The notes: generated by a model not told the origin, from the letters alone. A DNA stretch of 64,000 nucleotides from Megascapheus bottae (GCA_024803745.1 JANJXV010000024.1:15633927-15697926); one strand, 5' to 3'; counted from the first letter of the stretch, positions 42,441 through 53,030 are shown. Program-made: numbers and translations.

Positions 42441-42660
42441 AATTGTGCTTTAGATATTCAGAGAAATTTCACCTTTGGGTTACTCCCATAACTGCTGAGA
42501 GTACTGTGATTATGACTATAAAGAAACTGAACTTCTTACTTGTTTCATTTTTGGAACTGGCATAAGTTAAGTAATATAATCTAAGGAGAACACAGTTTAA
42601 ATGATATTTTTTTCTTTTGCTCCTGTTTTCTTGAGGTATAATTTCTATTTGAGAGCTAGT
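42441..42660. other. short intronic stretch
   Basis: No repeat recognised. Confidence 0.4.
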
Positions 42661-42664
42661 GGGT

Positions 42665-42875
42665 TTTTTTTTTTTTTTCTTTTGTCAGTCCTAGGCTTGA
42701 GCTCAGAGCCTGAGTACTGTCCTTGGGCTTTCTCTCAATGCTAGAGCTCTACCACTTGAGCCACAGCACCACTTCTGTTTTTATTTTTTTCTGTGTATGT
42801 GGTACCAAGGAATCAAACAAGTGTTTTCTTGCATGTTAGGCAAGCACTCTACCACTAGGCCAAACTCCCAGCCTG
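42665..42875 (-). mobile_element. type A (ID-ID dimer) SINE
   Basis: T run, TTTTGTCAGTCCTAGGC, CTCAATGCTAGAGCTCTACC, TTTCTGTGTATGTGGTACC, CTAGGCCAAACTCCCAGCC. Flanked by TGAGAGCTA on both sides (about 42650 and 42875), a likely target duplication. Confidence 0.93.
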
Positions 42876-43280
42876 AGAGCTATTTTTTTAAGAACTGAGG
42901 ATCTGATATTTAAAAAATTCTTCCTACTTTGAGGGGGAGCTATTGCTTCCACTATAAGAGGAAATAATAGTTTTCTTCATTCACATGTATATGACAGTGA
43001 ATATAGAACTTACCAAAATAATATGAGACATTTAGAATTACTTTAGTCCTTAGGTCAGGACCTCCCTTGGTGTAAAGTTCCTAAGGTATTCTTGAATCTA
43101 TTCTTATGTCTTTATTAATTTCTCATGGTAGAACATTAGTATAGTTTAAGAATATATTCAAGGAGGTCCAAACAGAATAGGAACTCAATAATTCATTCAT
43201 TTCTGATGTAAAAATAAAGGCCAGATATTTACTTAAATATGTATTGTAAGATAAGAATATTACTTTTTTTCCGCTTTGGA
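42876..43280. other. intronic stretch, nothing recognised
   Basis: AT-rich, non-coding. Confidence 0.45.
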
Positions 43281-43284
43281 TTTT

Positions 43285-43535
43285 TTTTTTTTGTCTTTTC
43301 TTTTTTTGTCGGTTTGTGGGCTGAACTCTGGGCTTGGGTGTTGTCCCTGAACTCTCCAGGGATACTTAAGGATACTATCCTACTCCTGGAACCACAGAAC
43401 TACTTCCAGTTTTCTAGTAGTTAATTGGAGATGAGTCTCACAGATGTTAGTGCCTGGGCTGGCTTTGAACCATGATCCTCAGATCTCAGCCTCTTGAGTA
43501 GCTAGGATTGCAGGAGTGAGCTCACATGCCCTGCT
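43285..43535 (-). mobile_element. type B (B1-ID) SINE
   Basis: TTTTTGTCGGTTTGTGGGCT, GGAACCACAGAACTACTTCC, TAGTTAATTGGAGATGAG, TGGCTTTGAACCATGATCC, GTAGCTAGGATTGCAGG. Confidence 0.9.
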
Positions 43536-43625
43536 TTGTCTTTTCTTTTTTGATACTGGGGATCAAATCCAGGATGGTGCATTTACTAGGCAGGCACTTT
43601 GCCATTGAGCCACATCCTAGCCTAG
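43536..43625 (-). mobile_element. ID-like monomer
   Basis: CTTTTTTGATACTGGGGATC, AAATCCAGGATGGTGC, ACTAGGCAGGCACTTTGCC, TTGAGCCACATCCTAGCC. The complement of a standard rodent ID, abutting the previous SINE. Confidence 0.82.
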
Positions 43626-44100
43626 GGATATTACTTTTCCATTCATATTTTAGAGATGAATGTATTCATCATTCTATGGATTTTTTATTAAACTGGTACA
43701 TTTTAATATTTTAATAATAATTTCAGATTATAATTTTCATAAAAAATTAAACATTACTCTTCAGTAATGTATAGTTGATGAACCCTTGGAGCCTTTGAAT
43801 TCTTCCTCAGTTCCTTTCCTTTGCCTTCCACCCAAAGCATGGTTATTTTGAAGTTGTTCTATATCTTTTTCCTGTGTATTGTCATATAGTTGCTATGCAT
43901 GTATATTGACAAGTGTATATTAAAAATATATATAGTCTATATATTCATGGTTGTGTTTTTATATATGTATATACATTACTTAGTAATGTGTGTGAACTGT
44001 TGCTTGGAGTGCTTTGAGGCATAAGAAATTATAATGTAGTGTGCATTATGCTAGTACTTGGGTTTTCCTATTTCATATTATATTTAAAAATTTTTTGTTA
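43626..44100. other. intronic stretch, nothing recognised
   Basis: AT-rich with TATATA-type runs at 43925-43975. Confidence 0.45.
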
Positions 44101-44640
44101 AGTTTTGATAAAATTTAGCATTCTTTCATGATAAAAGCTCTGAGGAAATTAGAAACAGAAGGAACAAATCACAGCATAATAAAAGTCATATAGATCCAAC
44201 TTATAGCTTCATTGAATTAAATGGCACTTTGCAGGAGTGTGGGGGGAGCTGAAAGCACTTCTTCTAAAATCACAAATGAGACAAGAATATCTACTTTCTC
44301 CACCTTTATTCAGTATAGTACTTGCTTCTTGGCTTGAGAATAAAGTAAGGAAAAGGCATTACAAATGATGTGATGAGGAAGGGAGGAAGTTAAATGATCA
44401 TGACTTGCAGATGAGATGGTCTCATACTTGAAACTCCCCAAAGATTCCACAGAAAACTTTTGGATCTGATACATTCCTTTGGTAAAATAAGAAGATACAA
44501 AATGAGCAGATAAAAATAAATAGTTTCTCTATGCAAAGTGGCCAAAAAAAAAAAGTCAGGAAAAACAATCCCATTCAAAATAGAGTAAATACCCAGAAAT
44601 AGTCTGACCTCTTTCAGCAACAAGTGAGAATCAGATATTT
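44101..44640 (+). mobile_element. old L1 ORF2 fragment
   Basis: AAATCACAGCATAATAAAAG, GACAAGAATATCTACTTTC, TTATTCAGTATAGTACTTG, TGACTTGCAGATGAGATGG and AGATTCCACAGAAAACTTTT match L1 reverse transcriptase code on the + strand (around the GIRQGCPLSP and FADD region), heavily mutated. Confidence 0.65.
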
Positions 44641-45225
44641 TGGGATTTGATTCACCTATTTATTTAAGCTTGAAATAACTTCTTCATTTAATTCTTTTTG
44701 TATCATTTATCTTTTAATAGCTGCATTATTGAGTTCTTTAGATTTTTGTTGTTTATTGAAGATTTTTTTTGTTATATTTTCTATTTTATATATGAACAGC
44801 TTTATGATCTACAGTTAAGAACAGTTTTCTCTTGGGTGCTTAAACATTTAAAATCATTTTCCCCTTACTGTTTCTTTGTATTTATTTATTGATTTTTACC
44901 TTGCTGGGAATGTACAGTATTACTTTAAGTGCTAGACAGAGTAATGGGTCTTACCTTTAATAGAAATGCTTCTAAAATGTCATCATTGAATATGACATTT
45001 TGCTTTTAGTTTTCGACTGATTATCCAACTTTAATATGTTGGGAGAGAAACTATAGATCATATTTTTATTCTTTTTCCTTTTAACCTTGATGTATTAACA
45101 TCAACTGAGCTACAGAGATAGTTTAATTTGTGGACTATTTTTTCTTGGTTATTTCAAATGCAGGTCATATTCCAAGCTGATTTTTCTCTGCAGCAAAAAT
45201 GAGGTGGTAAGGAAGTTGTGATTTT
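44641..45225. other. intronic stretch, possibly old L1
   Basis: T-rich antisense-L1-like phrases without a clear match. No gene. Confidence 0.35.
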
Positions 45226-45226
45226 T

Positions 45227-45227
<1 letters not shown>

Positions 45228-45283
<56 letters not shown>
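45228..45283 (+). repeat. (TG)n microsatellite
   Basis: About 28 uninterrupted TG units. Confidence 0.95.
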
Positions 45284-45285
<2 letters not shown>

Positions 45286-45444
45286 TGGGGCCAGGCCGGG
45301 GAGTTCTTCATTCTTTGTAGTAGAGCTACAATTCTCAAGTGATGGAGATTTGTCTTTTCTGCATTTTTTAGTCTATTTATTACTAAAATTAGCAGGAATT
45401 CTATTCTATAAGTCATAATTAATTATCACTTTTGTGTATGGGTA

Positions 45445-45690
45445 TGTGTGTGCTGGTCTTGAGGCTTGAACCTCAGGCCCTGGGCACTGTCCCTGAGCAT
45501 CTGTTGCTCAAGGCTAGTGTCCTACCATTTGAGTCACAGTACCACTTCCAGCTTTTTCTGAGTAGTTTATTGAAGATAAGAATCTCATGGATTTTTTTTT
45601 CCTTGGTCTGGTTTAAAACTGCTGTTCTCAGATCTCAGTCTTCCAAATAGCTAGGTATATATGCATGAGCCATCAGCACCCACCTTGCCA
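45445..45690 (-). mobile_element. type B (B1-ID) SINE
   Basis: TTGAGGCTTGAACCTCAGGC, TGCTCAAGGCTAGTGTCC, GATAAGAATCTCATGG, TCAGATCTCAGTCTTCC, ATGCATGAGCCATCAGCACC. Confidence 0.88.
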
Positions 45691-45714
45691 CCATTATTCA
45701 TCGATGAAATGTTT

Positions 45715-45842
45715 TATTGTATTATTTTATGTGCTACTATGAGAGCTTAAGGTTTTTCTGATCAAACTGGCTTCAAATTGAGATCTTAAGTCTCAGCCTC
45801 TGGAGCAGTTAGTATTACAAACACGAGCCACTAGGGCCTGGC
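45715..45842 (-). mobile_element. old B1-like monomer
   Basis: CTGGCTTCAAATTGAGATC, TTAAGTCTCAGCCTCTGG, TTACAAACACGAGCCACTA, GGGCCTGGCC. Confidence 0.7.
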
Positions 45843-47035
45843 CAACTCTTCACAATTTGTTTGCTGATAGGTCTTGTTCAATGTTGGCTTCTATGTCCTT
45901 TTAGCATGTCTTCATCATTTGAGTTTACCTAACAATGAACCTTTTACTTACTTTTTCTTTGTGAAAATCTTTACTTATTTTTAAAATGCTTCACTGTTTT
46001 ATTATTAGGATGTAGAAAGGTTTTATTCTGAATATTCATTCCTTTTTATATGTGCTTTTCAGATACTTTCACCATTTGACAGATTGCTTTCTTACTCTCT
46101 TGATTTTTCCTTTGGTACACAAATGTTTTGGTGCTATCCAGACTGCTTTTTGTTTTAACTTGTACTTTTGTTAGGAAATTCTTGTAGAGTCCAGTTTTCT
46201 GAGGGCTTCTTGCTATCTTTTCTTCTAATAGATTTATAGTTCTGGATCTTAAGTTTAGGTCTTCGAGCTATCTTAAGGTTATTTTTGTGTAAGACATAAG
46301 GCATGCCCAGGTGTAATTGTAGTACTACTAGATTCTCCACTAATGTATGTGGCCACTACCAGTGCATGAATGTGCTTGTTTCCCCACATCCTTGCTAATT
46401 CATGTTGAACTTTTACATTTTTTCCTAGGTTAGCAGGTAAAACAATAGGCATTCATTGTTTAATTTTCATTTATGTAATTGTGAATGTTTTTACTCTGAA
46501 CAGGTCCTATTTAAGATACATTTTTTCATATACTTGCTAGTTAGATTTTTTCATTTTTCTGTTCATCTCTAAGTATATTAATAATGCTGTATGAGTGAAT
46601 TTCATAATATTAAACTGATTAAATTCTTGATATAAATTTCTCTTAATTTATCATGTGTTTATTTTCTCACTGTGGCTTGAGGTCTGTTTCTTAATTTTAA
46701 AATTTATTTGATTTTTCTGCAGTGATGCCATCAGTAATCTAACCTACCAATGTAAAAGCAAAACCATGGGCATGGTCTTCATATTTTGTCCATTGCTTGT
46801 CTTTGGACTATGATTTTTAAAAATTAGTGGCGTGAGTGAGCTCTCTTTGTGTCTCCAGATAGATCCAGATAGATAATTCCCAGATCTCTTGATCTGTTTC
46901 TTGTTTTCTGTTTCTACATTAATATGGCAGTACTGGTGCTCTCTATAATTAGTCCATATTGACTTAATAGATATACATGATTCTGGCAGTATTTTTTTAA
47001 CCTATGATATAGTCTAATAAATTAGTTTCTCTTAC
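45843..47035 (-). mobile_element. old L1 ORF2 remains
   Basis: CTTAAGGTTATTTTTGTGTA, AGACATAAGGCATGCCCAGG, CCACATCCTTGCTAATTCAT, TTCTCACTGTGGCTTGAGG and GTTTCTACATTAATATGGCA are complement of old L1 ORF2. The order suggests more than one fragment. No open frame. Confidence 0.55.
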
Positions 47036-47050
47036 CAGTAAATGTTTATT

Positions 47051-47179
47051 TTCCTTCCTTCCTTCCTTCCTTCCTTCCTTCCTTCCTTCCTTCCTTCCTT
47101 CCTTCCTTCCTTCCTTCCTTCCCTTCTTCCTCTTCTTTTTCCTCCTCCTCCTCCTCCTCCTCCTCCTCCTCCTCCTCCT
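47051..47179 (+). repeat. (TTCC)n(TCC)n compound repeat
   Basis: About 18 TTCC units (47051-47122), a short mixed part, then about 13 CCT units (47140-47179). It lies on the tail side of the antisense SINE at 47200. Confidence 0.95.
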
Positions 47180-47199
47180 ATTTTTATATTTTTTATTTG

Positions 47200-47420
47200 T
47201 TTCTTTTTTTTTTGGTCAGTTATGGAACCTGGGATCTGTCCCTGAGCTCTTTTGCTGAAGGCCAGCAATGCACCATTTTGAGTCACAACACCACTTACAA
47301 TTTTCTGATGGTTAATTAGAGATAAAAGTTTCATGGACTTTTTTGCCTGGGCTGGCATTGAACTGTGATCCCAAATCTCAATCACTTGAATAACTGGGTG
47401 TGAGCCACCAGTGTCTACCT
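47200..47420 (-). mobile_element. type B (B1-ID) SINE
   Basis: TTTTTTTTGGTCAGTTATGG, TTGAGTCACAACACCACTTA, GGTTAATTAGAGATAAAAG, GGCTGGCATTGAACTGTG. The B1 head has a small deletion. Confidence 0.88.
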
Positions 47421-47439
47421 TGCCAGTATTTTCTTTAGG

Positions 47440-47545
47440 AGTTGTGCATTGATTTTTAAAATAGTTACCTTGAAGTAGTTGTACAAAGAGGTTTAACTAA
47501 ACAGTTAGTTTATAATACATCTTGATTATTATTGTCCTTTATTTT
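47440..47545 (-). mobile_element. L1 3' UTR fragment
   Basis: ACCTTGAAGTAGTTGTACAA, AGTTTATAATACATCTTGAT. Same family as 2050 and 20376. Confidence 0.6.
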
Positions 47546-48235
47546 GTTCCTCATTGATCTTTAAGAGTTAAATGCGTTGAGTTGTACTGTAGTTTCAACC
47601 TTACCAGATCCTGTCCTAGGAGTGATACTTAGTAGTGTAAACCTACTAGCTTTTTGTTTCACTGCCACAGTTTGGTTTATTCAAGGACTTTTATCAGTGT
47701 TGTGAAATAATTTGTCAGATATTGAGTCTTACTTTTCTATTTAATGCCTACTCTAAATTTATCCATTTTTATTGTAATCTTCTGTTCCTATTTGTCTATA
47801 TAACAATCTATAATAACCTTATCCTGGTTTCCTTATTGTTTATCTTCTGTATGGTTTTTACTTGGATTGTTTTTACTTATACTACCTTTGTGTAGTTCTC
47901 TTCTATTCTCATCTCCTGTTTTGCCTCAAATCTAGAATTTAAAATCCAGGTATTTATATCTTTAGATGTTTTGTGCTCACTGTCTTTTTTTTTTCTTTTT
48001 TTGAAACTTTCTTAGGCATAGGTTAGTTGGAGGATGTTAGTCTAGTAATCTGTTAGATTCTCCAAAGTAAGACTCCTAGGTTCAGTTGGAAACTGTTACT
48101 TTTTATCTTACAGAATTCATATGGAGATAAATTCTTTGGTTACATTTTGTCTCACTGAGCTTTCATTATTGACATTGTATTATTTTTATCATTTGTATGA
48201 AGGCTCTGATGCTTAACTGGTGTTATTATTTTTTA
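47546..48235. other. intronic stretch, nothing recognised
   Basis: T-rich, possibly decayed antisense LINE. No gene. Confidence 0.4.
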
Positions 48236-48510
48236 ATGCCATTTTTGAGGTTCCCAAGCTAGCCTCCAAATCACGATCTCCCTGCCTTTTGCCTCCTGAG
48301 TAGCTGGCATGCGTTTCCATACTTGGCTTGATACCTAGTTTTTCTCTTCATTGTGACTTTTTTCCCCCCACTAGGGGCTTTAAAGATGCTGTTTTGATTC
48401 TGTTTTAGCTAAAGTCTCAATATGGTGCTCCCACTAGGTTTCAGTGATGCTTCTCCCTTAATCTTCAGAGTTGCTGAGATCACAGGTTCATGCTTGGCTG
48501 AATATTTTTC
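48236..48510 (-). mobile_element. two old B1-like monomers
   Basis: GAGGTTCCCAAGCTAGCC with CTCCTGAGTAGCTGGCATGC (48245-48330), and GTCTCAATATGGTGCTCCC with GAGTTGCTGAGATCACAGG (48410-48500). Confidence 0.6.
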
Positions 48511-48619
48511 TTTAATCTTAGAAATTTAACAGATTTTTTTCATAAAATATGTTTGAGAGTTGATTATTTTGGATACATTTTCCCCAATACCCCCCAGTGC
48601 AATTGTTTTTATTAATTAA

Positions 48620-48915
48620 TGAATTATTATTATTATTTTTTTCCCGTGGTGGGGTTTGAACTTTGTGCCTGGGCGCTGTCCCTGAATTCTTCAACTCATG
48701 GCTATTGCCCTACCCCTGGGCCTGAGAGTTGTCTTTGAGATCTCCAAGAATACAGCACCTGAGCTACAGCACCACTTCCTGTTTTCTACTTGCTAATTGG
48801 AGATAAGAGTCTCACTGTCTTCTTTAGTGCAGGAGCTGGCTTTGAACCTTGCTCCTCAGATCTCAGCCTCCTGAATAGCTAGGATTACAGATGTGAGCCA
48901 ACGTACCCAGCACAA
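48620..48915 (-). mobile_element. type B SINE with internal duplication
   Basis: CGTGGTGGGGTTTGAACTTT, TGGGCGCTGTCCCTGAATTC, GCCCTACCCCTGGGCCTGAG, GTTGTCTTTGAGATCTCC, then TACAGCACCTGAGCTACAG and a normal B1 half. It shares the junction CCTACCCCTGGGCCTG with the SINE at 40428. Confidence 0.9.
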
Positions 48916-49890
48916 TTTTTATTTTGTATGTTCAGAAAACTTTCTATCTGCTAAATTTTCTTTGTTTATAATTTCATGTTATTATTTTTTAATGCCTTCC
49001 TAATTTTTTCTCCATGATTTTCCTTTGAATTTCTAATACAAGAATGCTTTTTATATTGCCAAAGTCTTGTCAGAATATTATTCTATCTGGACTGCTGCCT
49101 TTTAGTTTTCTTCTATTTCGTAGATGGTTTTTGGAGGGAATTATGGATTTGCATTAGGGTTTCTGCCTTGTAAAATAGTACCTCAGTATAAATCTGTTCA
49201 TCATATTATTGTTAATTTTTATGGTATTGGGATATTTTCACGATCTTTTTTAGCTCACTGGCTCCCTCTTCTGTTGACATACATAGCAAGGTCTGGATAG
49301 CTTAATTTTTTTTTTTTGTTTTACGGTTTTTAAAAAAAATCCATTGGTAGGGAGAGGCTATACATTGTGAATTTTGTAGAGTCCTTAATTTTTTTTATAC
49401 TCCTTTTTTACTACCTGTCCAGTAGCCAAAGGGCATTTTCTTTTCCTCTTTGTCATATTTCTTTTACAGAAGGTGTGTTCTTTAGATTATACTGGCCTTT
49501 AAGTTCTGTCCCTTAAGCCAATGCTTTGATCTGTTTGGATACTTTCCTGGTATGTTTAATCTTGGGAAGAATGCTCTCTTAGGATTATGGTTTTATATAG
49601 TTTTAGATCAATGTTAACATCAATGATTCCTTTCATTTATCTTTTTATATTCCACTTTGGTTTAGAGCATGAGAAATTACTTGCTGGGTTTAGGTGTTCT
49701 TTGTTTTTGCCTTTGCCTTTTTTATTTATAAGTATTTTGAATTTGGTGAAATTTGTTTCCAAGTTATTTCAAGAACATCTTTTTATGAATTTTTTAAAAG
49801 TCTTTTATCACCTTGTGTTTTTTGTGAGGGACAGAGAATATTGAAAGATGGAGAACTAAGTACCCACCATTGACACTTTGACAACACCCA
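48916..49890. other. intronic stretch, possibly decayed LINE
   Basis: T-rich. An 85-codon + frame at 49587-49844 is hydrophobic and low in complexity. Not recognised as a gene. Confidence 0.4.
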
Positions 49891-49894
49891 ATGT

Positions 49895-50465
49895 GAAAGC
49901 CTTTAAAAAAATTAATATGCATTAGTTAAACAAGAAGGAGGGGGATTTCCTCATGACAGTTTTTTTTTTTTTTTGTCCATCCTGGGGCTTGAACTCAGGG
50001 CCTGAGCATTGTCCTTGGACACATTTTGCTCAATGCTAGCACCCTGTCACATGAGTCACTGCTTCCAGCTTTTTCTGAGTATGTGGTATGTAGGAATCAA
50101 GCCCAGGGCTTTGTGCATGCTAGGTGAGCACTCTACCACTAGGCTATGCCCAGACCCATGACATTTTTACTCATGTAAGTAATGTATTTAAATGCATTTA
50201 TTACTCCCATTGTTCTATTTCCACACATGTAATCATCCTCCACTCTTCCCACTCCTGCTAGTACCACCCCTCCCCCATCTTACTCTCTTGCTATCCTCTT
50301 CCCAACAGTAACTTTCACCGAGGTTCTTTATGCTTCTATCATGTACAGTTCAAAGTCCTAAAAGTACATTTTTGGGTATTTTTCTTCTTCTTGAGATTTT
50401 AAAAATTAAATACTTATACAGACCAGTTGCTATTCAATAAAGTAGTTTTTGAATACAATGGGTCT
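49895..50465 (-). mobile_element. L1 3' UTR fragments, split by a SINE
   Basis: ATTAATATGCATTAGTTAAA before the SINE. AATGTATTTAAATGCATTTA, AACTTTCACCGAGGTTCTTT and ATACTTATACAGACCAGTTG after it. Probably two 3' ends in a row. Confidence 0.6.
49960..50158 (-). mobile_element. type A (ID-ID dimer) SINE with TSD
   Basis: T run, TGTCCATCCTGGGGC, TGCTCAATGCTAGCACC, TCTGAGTATGTGGTATGTAG, GCTAGGTGAGCACTCTACC. Flanked by CATGACA before the T run (about 49951) and after the head (about 50157). Confidence 0.9.
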
Positions 50466-50499
50466 TCCAATGTTCTCATCTGTCCTGCCCAATTCTTTT

Positions 50500-50671
50500 C
50501 CCTCCCTCCCTCCCTTCCTTCCCTTCCCTTTCCTTCCTTCCTTCCTTCCTTCCTTCCTTCCTTCCTTCCTTCCTTCCTTCCTTCCTTCCTTCTTTTCTTT
50601 CTCTTTCTCTCTGTCTCTCTGTCTCTGTCTCTGTCTCTCTGTCTCTCTCTGTCTCTCTCTGTCTCTCTCTG

Positions 50672-50758
<87 letters not shown>

Positions 50759-50768
50759 CTTTCTTTCT
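50500..50768 (+). repeat. (TTCC)n(TC)n(TCTG)n long pyrimidine repeat
   Basis: About 270 bp of pure pyrimidine with G only in CTGTCT units: CCCT/CCTT part, about 15 TTCC units, a CTCTGTCT part and about 28 TC units. Poly-Ser/Leu/Pro and Arg/Glu frames across it are artefacts. Confidence 0.95.
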
Positions 50769-50994
50769 TTTGTAGGTCAGGGGGCTTGAACTCAACCTGG
50801 GCAGTGTCCCTGAGCTTTTCAGTTCAAGGCTACCGACCTAACCTTGAGCCAAGCGCCACTTTCCATTTTCTAGAGGTTAATTGGAGATAAGAGTCTCAGG
50901 TCCTTTGGTTCCCAGGCTGGCTTTGAATCTTGATTCTTAGATCTCAGTCTCCTGAGTAGCTAGGATTACACGTGTAAGCTACCACACATGGTTA
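50766..50994 (-). mobile_element. type B SINE, GAGCCAAG subfamily, with displaced TSD
   Basis: GGTCAGGGGGCTTGAACTC, TTGAGCCAAGCGCCACTTTC, TTCTAGAGGTTAATTGGAG, GTAGCTAGGATTACACG. CTGCCCAATTCT occurs at 50485-50496, before the pyrimidine repeat, and again at 50995-51006 behind the SINE head, so the repeat lies between the duplication and the SINE body. Confidence 0.93.
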
Positions 50995-51019
50995 CTGCCC
51001 AATTCTATTTCCAAAAAAA

Positions 51020-51196
51020 TTTTATTTATTTTACCAGTCCTGGTGCTAGAACTTAGGGACTGAGCACTATCCTTGAGCTCTCTCAAGGCTAGCACTTTAC
51101 CACTTGAGCCACAGTGCCACTTCCAGCTTTTCCTGTGTATGTGGTACTAAGGAATTGAACCCAGGGCTTTGTGCATGCTAGGGAAACACTCTACCA
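51020..51196 (-). mobile_element. type A SINE, head truncated
   Basis: TTTACCAGTCCTGGTGC, TCTCAAGGCTAGCACTTTACC, TTCCTGTGTATGTGGTAC, GGAATTGAACCCAGGGC, GCTAGGGAAACACTCTACC, then a break. The first 15 or so bases of the element are missing. Confidence 0.88.
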
Positions 51197-51214
51197 ATTC
51201 TTTCTGAGTTTTGA

Positions 51215-51360
51215 TGTCAAGTTAACTCATTTAATATGTATAAGTCTGTGAAGGTAGGTAATATTATCTCTACGGTAAAGAAGGTGAGATTTATACAAGA
51301 TTAAGTGTTGCTCAATTAGAAAATAATAGGGAAGCTAAAACTGTATGACTTTATCCACAT
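51215..51360 (-). mobile_element. MIR-like SINE
   Basis: TTAACTCATTTAATATGTAT, GAAGGTAGGTAATATTATCT, CTACGGTAAAGAAGGTGAG fit the complement of MIR. Confidence 0.65.
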
Positions 51361-51534
51361 TCTTTTTATTATATCATGCTTTCTCCCAGTGTAATCAGAT
51401 TTAATATTGGCTAGGGACTACAGTGTAATATGTTTTAATAATTATCTATTTAAAACTATTAATTTATTATCTATTTTTCTCTTTGTATCTGTATCATGTT
51501 ACTGTTTCAACAGCCTCTTATTATTTTCTTATTT

Positions 51535-51626
51535 ATTTTTTTGCCAGTATTGGGGCTTGAACTCAGGTTTGTTGTGCTCAAGTCTAGCACTCTACTTCTT
51601 GAGCTACAACACCATTTCCAACTTTT
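51535..51626 (-). mobile_element. type B SINE, right half (split by L1)
   Basis: TTTTTTTGCCAGTATTGGGG, GTGCTCAAGTCTAGCACTC, TTGAGCTACAACACCATTTC. It stops at CCAACTTTTTT, and the other half resumes after the L1 at 52870. Confidence 0.88.
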
Positions 51627-52869
51627 TTTAAAATATTTTTTATTGTAATTAATAAAAGGGTTACATGATATTTGCCAGATAGAAGGTGCATTAATTCACA
51701 TATGTTGATACCCTTTCACATGTGTTGGTCCCCTTTACCCTCCCCCTCACCTCTCCATCCTGGTTTTCCCTCCTTCCCTATCCAATTTCAAATAACCAAA
51801 TACAAGTATATCCAATATATCAGATGACAAAGTGAGATACTGTAAAAATATGATATAACCAAGGGACAGCAAAAGAGATGAGAGATAACATAGTACATTA
51901 AGGACAACAATCACTCATTATGTTGCTTTTGTTCCAATATCCTGGGAGTCCTTTCAATTAGCTTCGTACTATATGGCCTTATGTATCACGGTTTTGCTCT
52001 ATTGCAAATCTCTGCTAGTGGAGCCCAAGGTTTCTACTGATTATGACAAATGAGGGGAACCATTGAGCCTAAGTTCCTTTGAGTCTGGCTTACTTCACTT
52101 AATATGATTTTTTCTAAGTCTTTCCATTTCCTAACAAATGGGTCGATGTCATTTTTTCTGACAGCAGCATAGAATTCCATTGTGTATAAATACCACATCT
52201 TGTTGATCCACTCATCAACTGAGGGACATCTGGGTTGGTTCTATATCTTTGCTATGGTGAATAATGCTGCAATGAACATTATTGTGCTAGTGGATTTAGT
52301 ATGCTCTAGTTTCTGGATGGTTGGGTAAATGCCAAGTAGTGGAATTGCTGGGTCATAGGGGAGCTCTGTGTTTAGCCTTTTGAGGAACTGCCATACTGCT
52401 TTCCATAGTGGTTGAATGAGTTTGCACTCCCACCAGCAGTGTACTAGTGGCCACATCCCCTCCAGCATCTGTTGTTATTCTCCTGGCCATTCTAACTGGA
52501 GTGAGGTGGAATCGTAGAGTTGTTTTGATTTGCATTTCTTTTATGACCAGAGATGTTGAGCATTTCTTCATGTGTCTATAGGCCATTTTTGTTTCTTCTT
52601 CAGAGAAGACTCTCTTTAAGTCTTTGGCCCATTTTTTAATGGGATGGTTGTTTCTTTGGAGATTAGTTTTGGGGTGATTCAATTTTTTGAGCTGTTGATA
52701 TATTTTAGATATGAGACGTTTGTCCATTGTTTGGTTTGTGAAGATCTTCCCCCACTCTGTAGGCTTCCTTATTAATTTACTAGCTATGTCCTTTGACATA
52801 CAAAAGCTCTGCAGTTTAATGCAGTCCCACTTATCCAGCCTTTCTTTGATTTGTTGTGATTCTTGGTCC
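51627..52869 (-). mobile_element. 5' truncated L1 inserted into a SINE
   Basis: 3' UTR at 51627-52110 (TTTTTTATTGTAATTAATAA, ATAGAAGGTGCATTAATTC), then ORF2 C-terminal code in complement. 52353-52886 gives residues such as KLIRKPTEWGKIFTNQTMDK and 52241-52468 gives ELPYDPAIPLLGIYP, joined by a frameshift near 52480. It is flanked by CATTTCCAACTTTTTT and CATTTCCAGCTTTTTT, a 16 bp duplication with one difference. Dead, but the best preserved ORF2 end here. Confidence 0.92.
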
Positions 52870-53030
52870 TTATTAAGAAAGTTCATTTCCAGCTTTTTTT
52901 GAGTAGTTTGCTGGAGGTAAGAGTCTCATGGACTTTGTTGAGCTGGCTGGCTTCAAATTGCAATCCTCAGGTCTTAGCCTCCCGAGTAGCTGAGATTACA
53001 GTTGTGAGCCAGCAGCCACTTTGCTTTCTT
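52870..53030 (-). mobile_element. type B SINE, B1 half (split by L1)
   Basis: CCAGCTTTTTTTGAGTAGTT, GGTAAGAGTCTCATGGAC, TGGCTTCAAATTGCAATCC, CGAGTAGCTGAGATTACAG, GTGAGCCAGCAGCC. It is the continuation of 51535-51626. Confidence 0.88.

Noticed and set aside
47032..47385. 117-codon minus frame with GGGG and RKEG repeats
   Set aside because: Translation of the TTCC/CCT repeat and a SINE.
50427..50789. Frames rich in Ser/Leu/Pro and Arg/Glu
   Set aside because: Artefacts of the TTCC/TC simple repeat; all three frames stay open because the repeat lacks stop codons.
52241..52886. Minus-strand frames resembling a reverse transcriptase protein C-terminus
   Set aside because: Genuine L1 ORF2 code, but 5' truncated and frameshifted; reported as a dead mobile element, not as a gene.
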